DNA of 64,000 nt from Prevotella lacticifex (GTDB lineage Bacteria; Bacteroidota; Bacteroidia; Bacteroidales; Bacteroidaceae), in the NCBI RefSeq assembly GCF_019973375.1, contig NZ_BPTV01000001.1:434001-498000 (forward strand), given 5' to 3'. The notes beneath the pieces are model-generated. The model was not told where the DNA came from, did no database searches, and saw nothing but the letters and a program-made list of their open reading frames with translations. The first letter of the stretch is position 1. Each line of letters starts with the position of its first letter. Positions 62,253 to 64,000 of this stretch are shown one piece after another. A program made the translations under genes and the position numbers.

Positions 62253-64000
62253 ATGAAACGACTCATACTCATACTTTATGACACATTCCATGCGCACCGC
62301 GGACTGATGTTTACGGTCCTTGCCGTGGTGACGGTGGTGCTCGGTGTGCTCATCCACCGCATCAGCTATAAGGAGGATATCACCGATTTCCTTCCTCTCA
62401 GCGGCAACGATCAGGAGGCCATGCGCATGTATCAGGGACTGTCGGGGGCTAACCGCATCATCGCCATCGTCGGTGCGAAAGGCGCGAAGAGTCCCGATGC
62501 CGACCGCCTCTGCGATGCTGCCGATGCCTTCGTGACCTCCATCGACGGCGAGAAGCTCAAGGCCACCTACACCATCGACCTCGACAAGATGTCGGATGTT
62601 GCCGCATTCGTCTACCGGAATATTCCTTATTTCCTCACCGATGCCGACTATCACCGCATGGACTCGCTCCTCCGGACTCACGATTATGTCGGCTCACAGC
62701 TCAATAACGACATGGAGATGCTGATGTTTCCGTCGGGCAGTATGCTCTCCGACAACATCGGGCGCGACCCGCTGAACCTCTTCACACCCGTGGTGGAACG
62801 TCTCAGCAATGGTGCACAGTCGTTGAACTACGAACTTTACAACGGGCATATCTTCACACCCGACATGAAGAATGCTGTCGTGATAATCGAATCGCCCTAC
62901 GGTTCGAGCGAGACCGACAGGAACGGACAGCTCATCGAGCGGCTGACGGATTGCTCCGGCAAGGTGGAGAAGCAGTTCCCCGGTGTCAGTATCCGGTTTA
63001 CGGGTGGTCCGGTGATAGCCGTCGACAATGCCGGTCAGATAAAATCGGACACCATTCTCTCCGTTTCCATCGCCATCGTGCTCATCCTCGTCCTCCTCGC
63101 AGTGGCTTTCCGCAACGTCCGAAATATCGGACTCATCGCCGTAACAATCATCTGGGGGTGGGTCTTCGCCCTCGGCTGTCTGTCGATAGTCCACAGCACA
63201 ATATCGCTTATCGTCCTCGGTGTCTCGTCGATAATCATCGGTATAGCCGTCAACTATCCCCTGCATCTCGTCGCCCACCTCAATCACACCCCCGACATGC
63301 GGCAGGCACTGCGCGAGATTGTGGAACCCCTGCTCGTCGGAAACATCACCACCATCGGCGCCTTCCTGTGCCTTGTGCCGCTGAAGTCGGTCGCCCTGCG
63401 CGACCTCGGACTCTTCGCAGCTTTCCTGCTCATCGGTACCATACTCTTCGTCTTCGCCTTTCTGCCTCATTTCGTGAGGGTTAGCGCAGAGCCACGGACC
63501 GGGTGGCTGACGCGTCTCGGCAATGTGCAACTCGAGAATAAGCGCTGGATAGTTGTCGTGACGGCTGTTCTGACCCTCATTTTCGGCGTTCTGAGTCTTA
63601 ATACGAAGTTCGATTCCGACATCTCGCATATCAATTATCTCACGAAGGAGCAGAAATCTAACCTCAGTTATCTCTCCTCTCTGCTGCGCAGCAACCCCAA
63701 GGAGAAAACCGTATATGCTGTTGCTGACGGCCGTTCGGCCGATGAGGCCCTCGCAGCCAATGAGAAGATGCAGACGGCCTTAGCCGGAATCAGTCGCGAC
63801 AAGGCCGTCACCGGTGTCCACTCGCCGGCACAGTTTCTGCCCTCAAAGGCCGAACAGCACCGGCGTTTGGCCATGTGGAACAGCTTTGTGGACCGCTATG
63901 GCAAGACCATCCGCGATAATCTTGAATCCGCCGGGGCATCGTTAGGCTTCGGGTCCGGCTCGTTCAGCGATTTTTATGCAATCCTCTCGAAGAAATACAC
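62253..64000 (+). CDS. MMPL/RND-family lipid exporter, 5' part (runs off the right edge)
   Basis: About 582 residues are present. First transmembrane helix about 15-33 (GLMFTVLAVVTVVLGVLIH), large periplasmic loop to about 265, then a cluster of five helices with VSIAIVLILVLLAVAFRNVR and SIIIGIAVNYPLHLVAHLNH near 325-350, the family's sterol-sensing-like block. A second periplasmic loop follows and the gene continues past 64000. It is placed downstream of LolA- and GT/acyltransferase genes, as in aryl-polyene clusters, where it exports the lipid-linked product from the inner membrane. Confidence 0.9.
   Translation, partial: MKRLILILYDTFHAHRGLMFTVLAVVTVVLGVLIHRISYKEDITDFLPLSGNDQEAMRMYQGLSGANRIIAIVGAKGAKSPDADRLCDAADAFVTSIDGEKLKATYTIDLDKMSDVAAFVYRNIPYFLTDADYHRMDSLLRTHDYVGSQLNNDMEMLMFPSGSMLSDNIGRDPLNLFTPVVERLSNGAQSLNYELYNGHIFTPDMKNAVVIIESPYGSSETDRNGQLIERLTDCSGKVEKQFPGVSIRFTGGPVIAVDNAGQIKSDTILSVSIAIVLILVLLAVAFRNVRNIGLIAVTIIWGWVFALGCLSIVHSTISLIVLGVSSIIIGIAVNYPLHLVAHLNHTPDMRQALREIVEPLLVGNITTIGAFLCLVPLKSVALRDLGLFAAFLLIGTILFVFAFLPHFVRVSAEPRTGWLTRLGNVQLENKRWIVVVTAVLTLIFGVLSLNTKFDSDISHINYLTKEQKSNLSYLSSLLRSNPKEKTVYAVADGRSADEALAANEKMQTALAGISRDKAVTGVHSPAQFLPSKAEQHRRLAMWNSFVDRYGKTIRDNLESAGASLGFGSGSFSDFYAILSKKY

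Overview
The window looks like a chromosomal segment of a Bacteroidota bacterium, most likely Prevotella-like (order Bacteroidales). The grounds are promoters of the Bacteroidota form TAnnTTTG, starts without obvious Shine-Dalgarno sequences, large secreted proteins with C-terminal sorting tails of the type IX secretion kind, an interpain-like C10 protease, a membrane-spanning propeller/AraC regulator, a DUF4290 gene and a MurA with Asp in place of the catalytic Cys. Species assignment is inference.

Layout. (1) 1-10.5 kb, minus strand: 5' part of a DEAD-box helicase, a CPx-type metal ATPase, a giant secreted pectin esterase (SGNH acetylesterase plus pectin methylesterase) and its probable regulator. 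(2) 10.6-12.6 kb: an apparently intact IS607-type element (serine recombinase TnpA plus TnpB nuclease). (3) 12.6-30.5 kb: an AT-rich accessory island beginning near a tRNA-Asn. It holds a lipoprotein gene, IS remnants, two copies of a two-ORF IS (ISAon1-like), a decayed DUF1016/YhcG-like nuclease gene and a tight minus-strand operon of four genes at 18.4-28.9 kb. (4) 30.5-42.1 kb: core genes nadD, gmk, yicC, tsaB, a DUF4290 gene, murA, rimM, dxr, rseP, a flavodiiron protein gene and a TPR/AraC-type regulator. (5) 42.2-49.8 kb: a C10 cysteine protease, a large adhesin-like protein interrupted by an in-frame TAG, and a HAD phosphatase. (6) 50.4-64 kb, plus strand: a lipid/polyene biosynthesis cluster resembling aryl-polyene/dialkylresorcinol clusters (three ketosynthases, two ACPs, methyltransferase, two acyltransferase domains, glycosyltransferase, LolA-like carrier, MMPL exporter), running off the right edge.

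The most unusual locus is the 18.4-28.9 kb operon. It encodes a 447-aa protein with a charged coiled coil, a DUF1848 protein with a cysteine cluster, a very large RecQ-like helicase with an N-terminal methyltransferase-like region, and a small coiled-coil protein with a C-terminal membrane anchor. The genes overlap by ATGA or lie 5 nt apart. The helicase gene is split by an ISAon1-like element that is itself split by an IS4-superfamily element. Both insertions carry perfect target duplications, so the ancestral frame can be reconstructed exactly as a single protein of about 1,376 aa. I cannot match this gene set to a named system. Its setting (decayed YhcG-like gene, IS cluster, tRNA) suggests a defence or DNA-processing role, now inactivated in this strain.

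Other recurring structure: a dispersed palindromic intergenic repeat (three copies), a roughly 130-bp array of 9-bp TATAG-phased repeats upstream of the lipid cluster, and a group of three strong palindromes at 15 kb.
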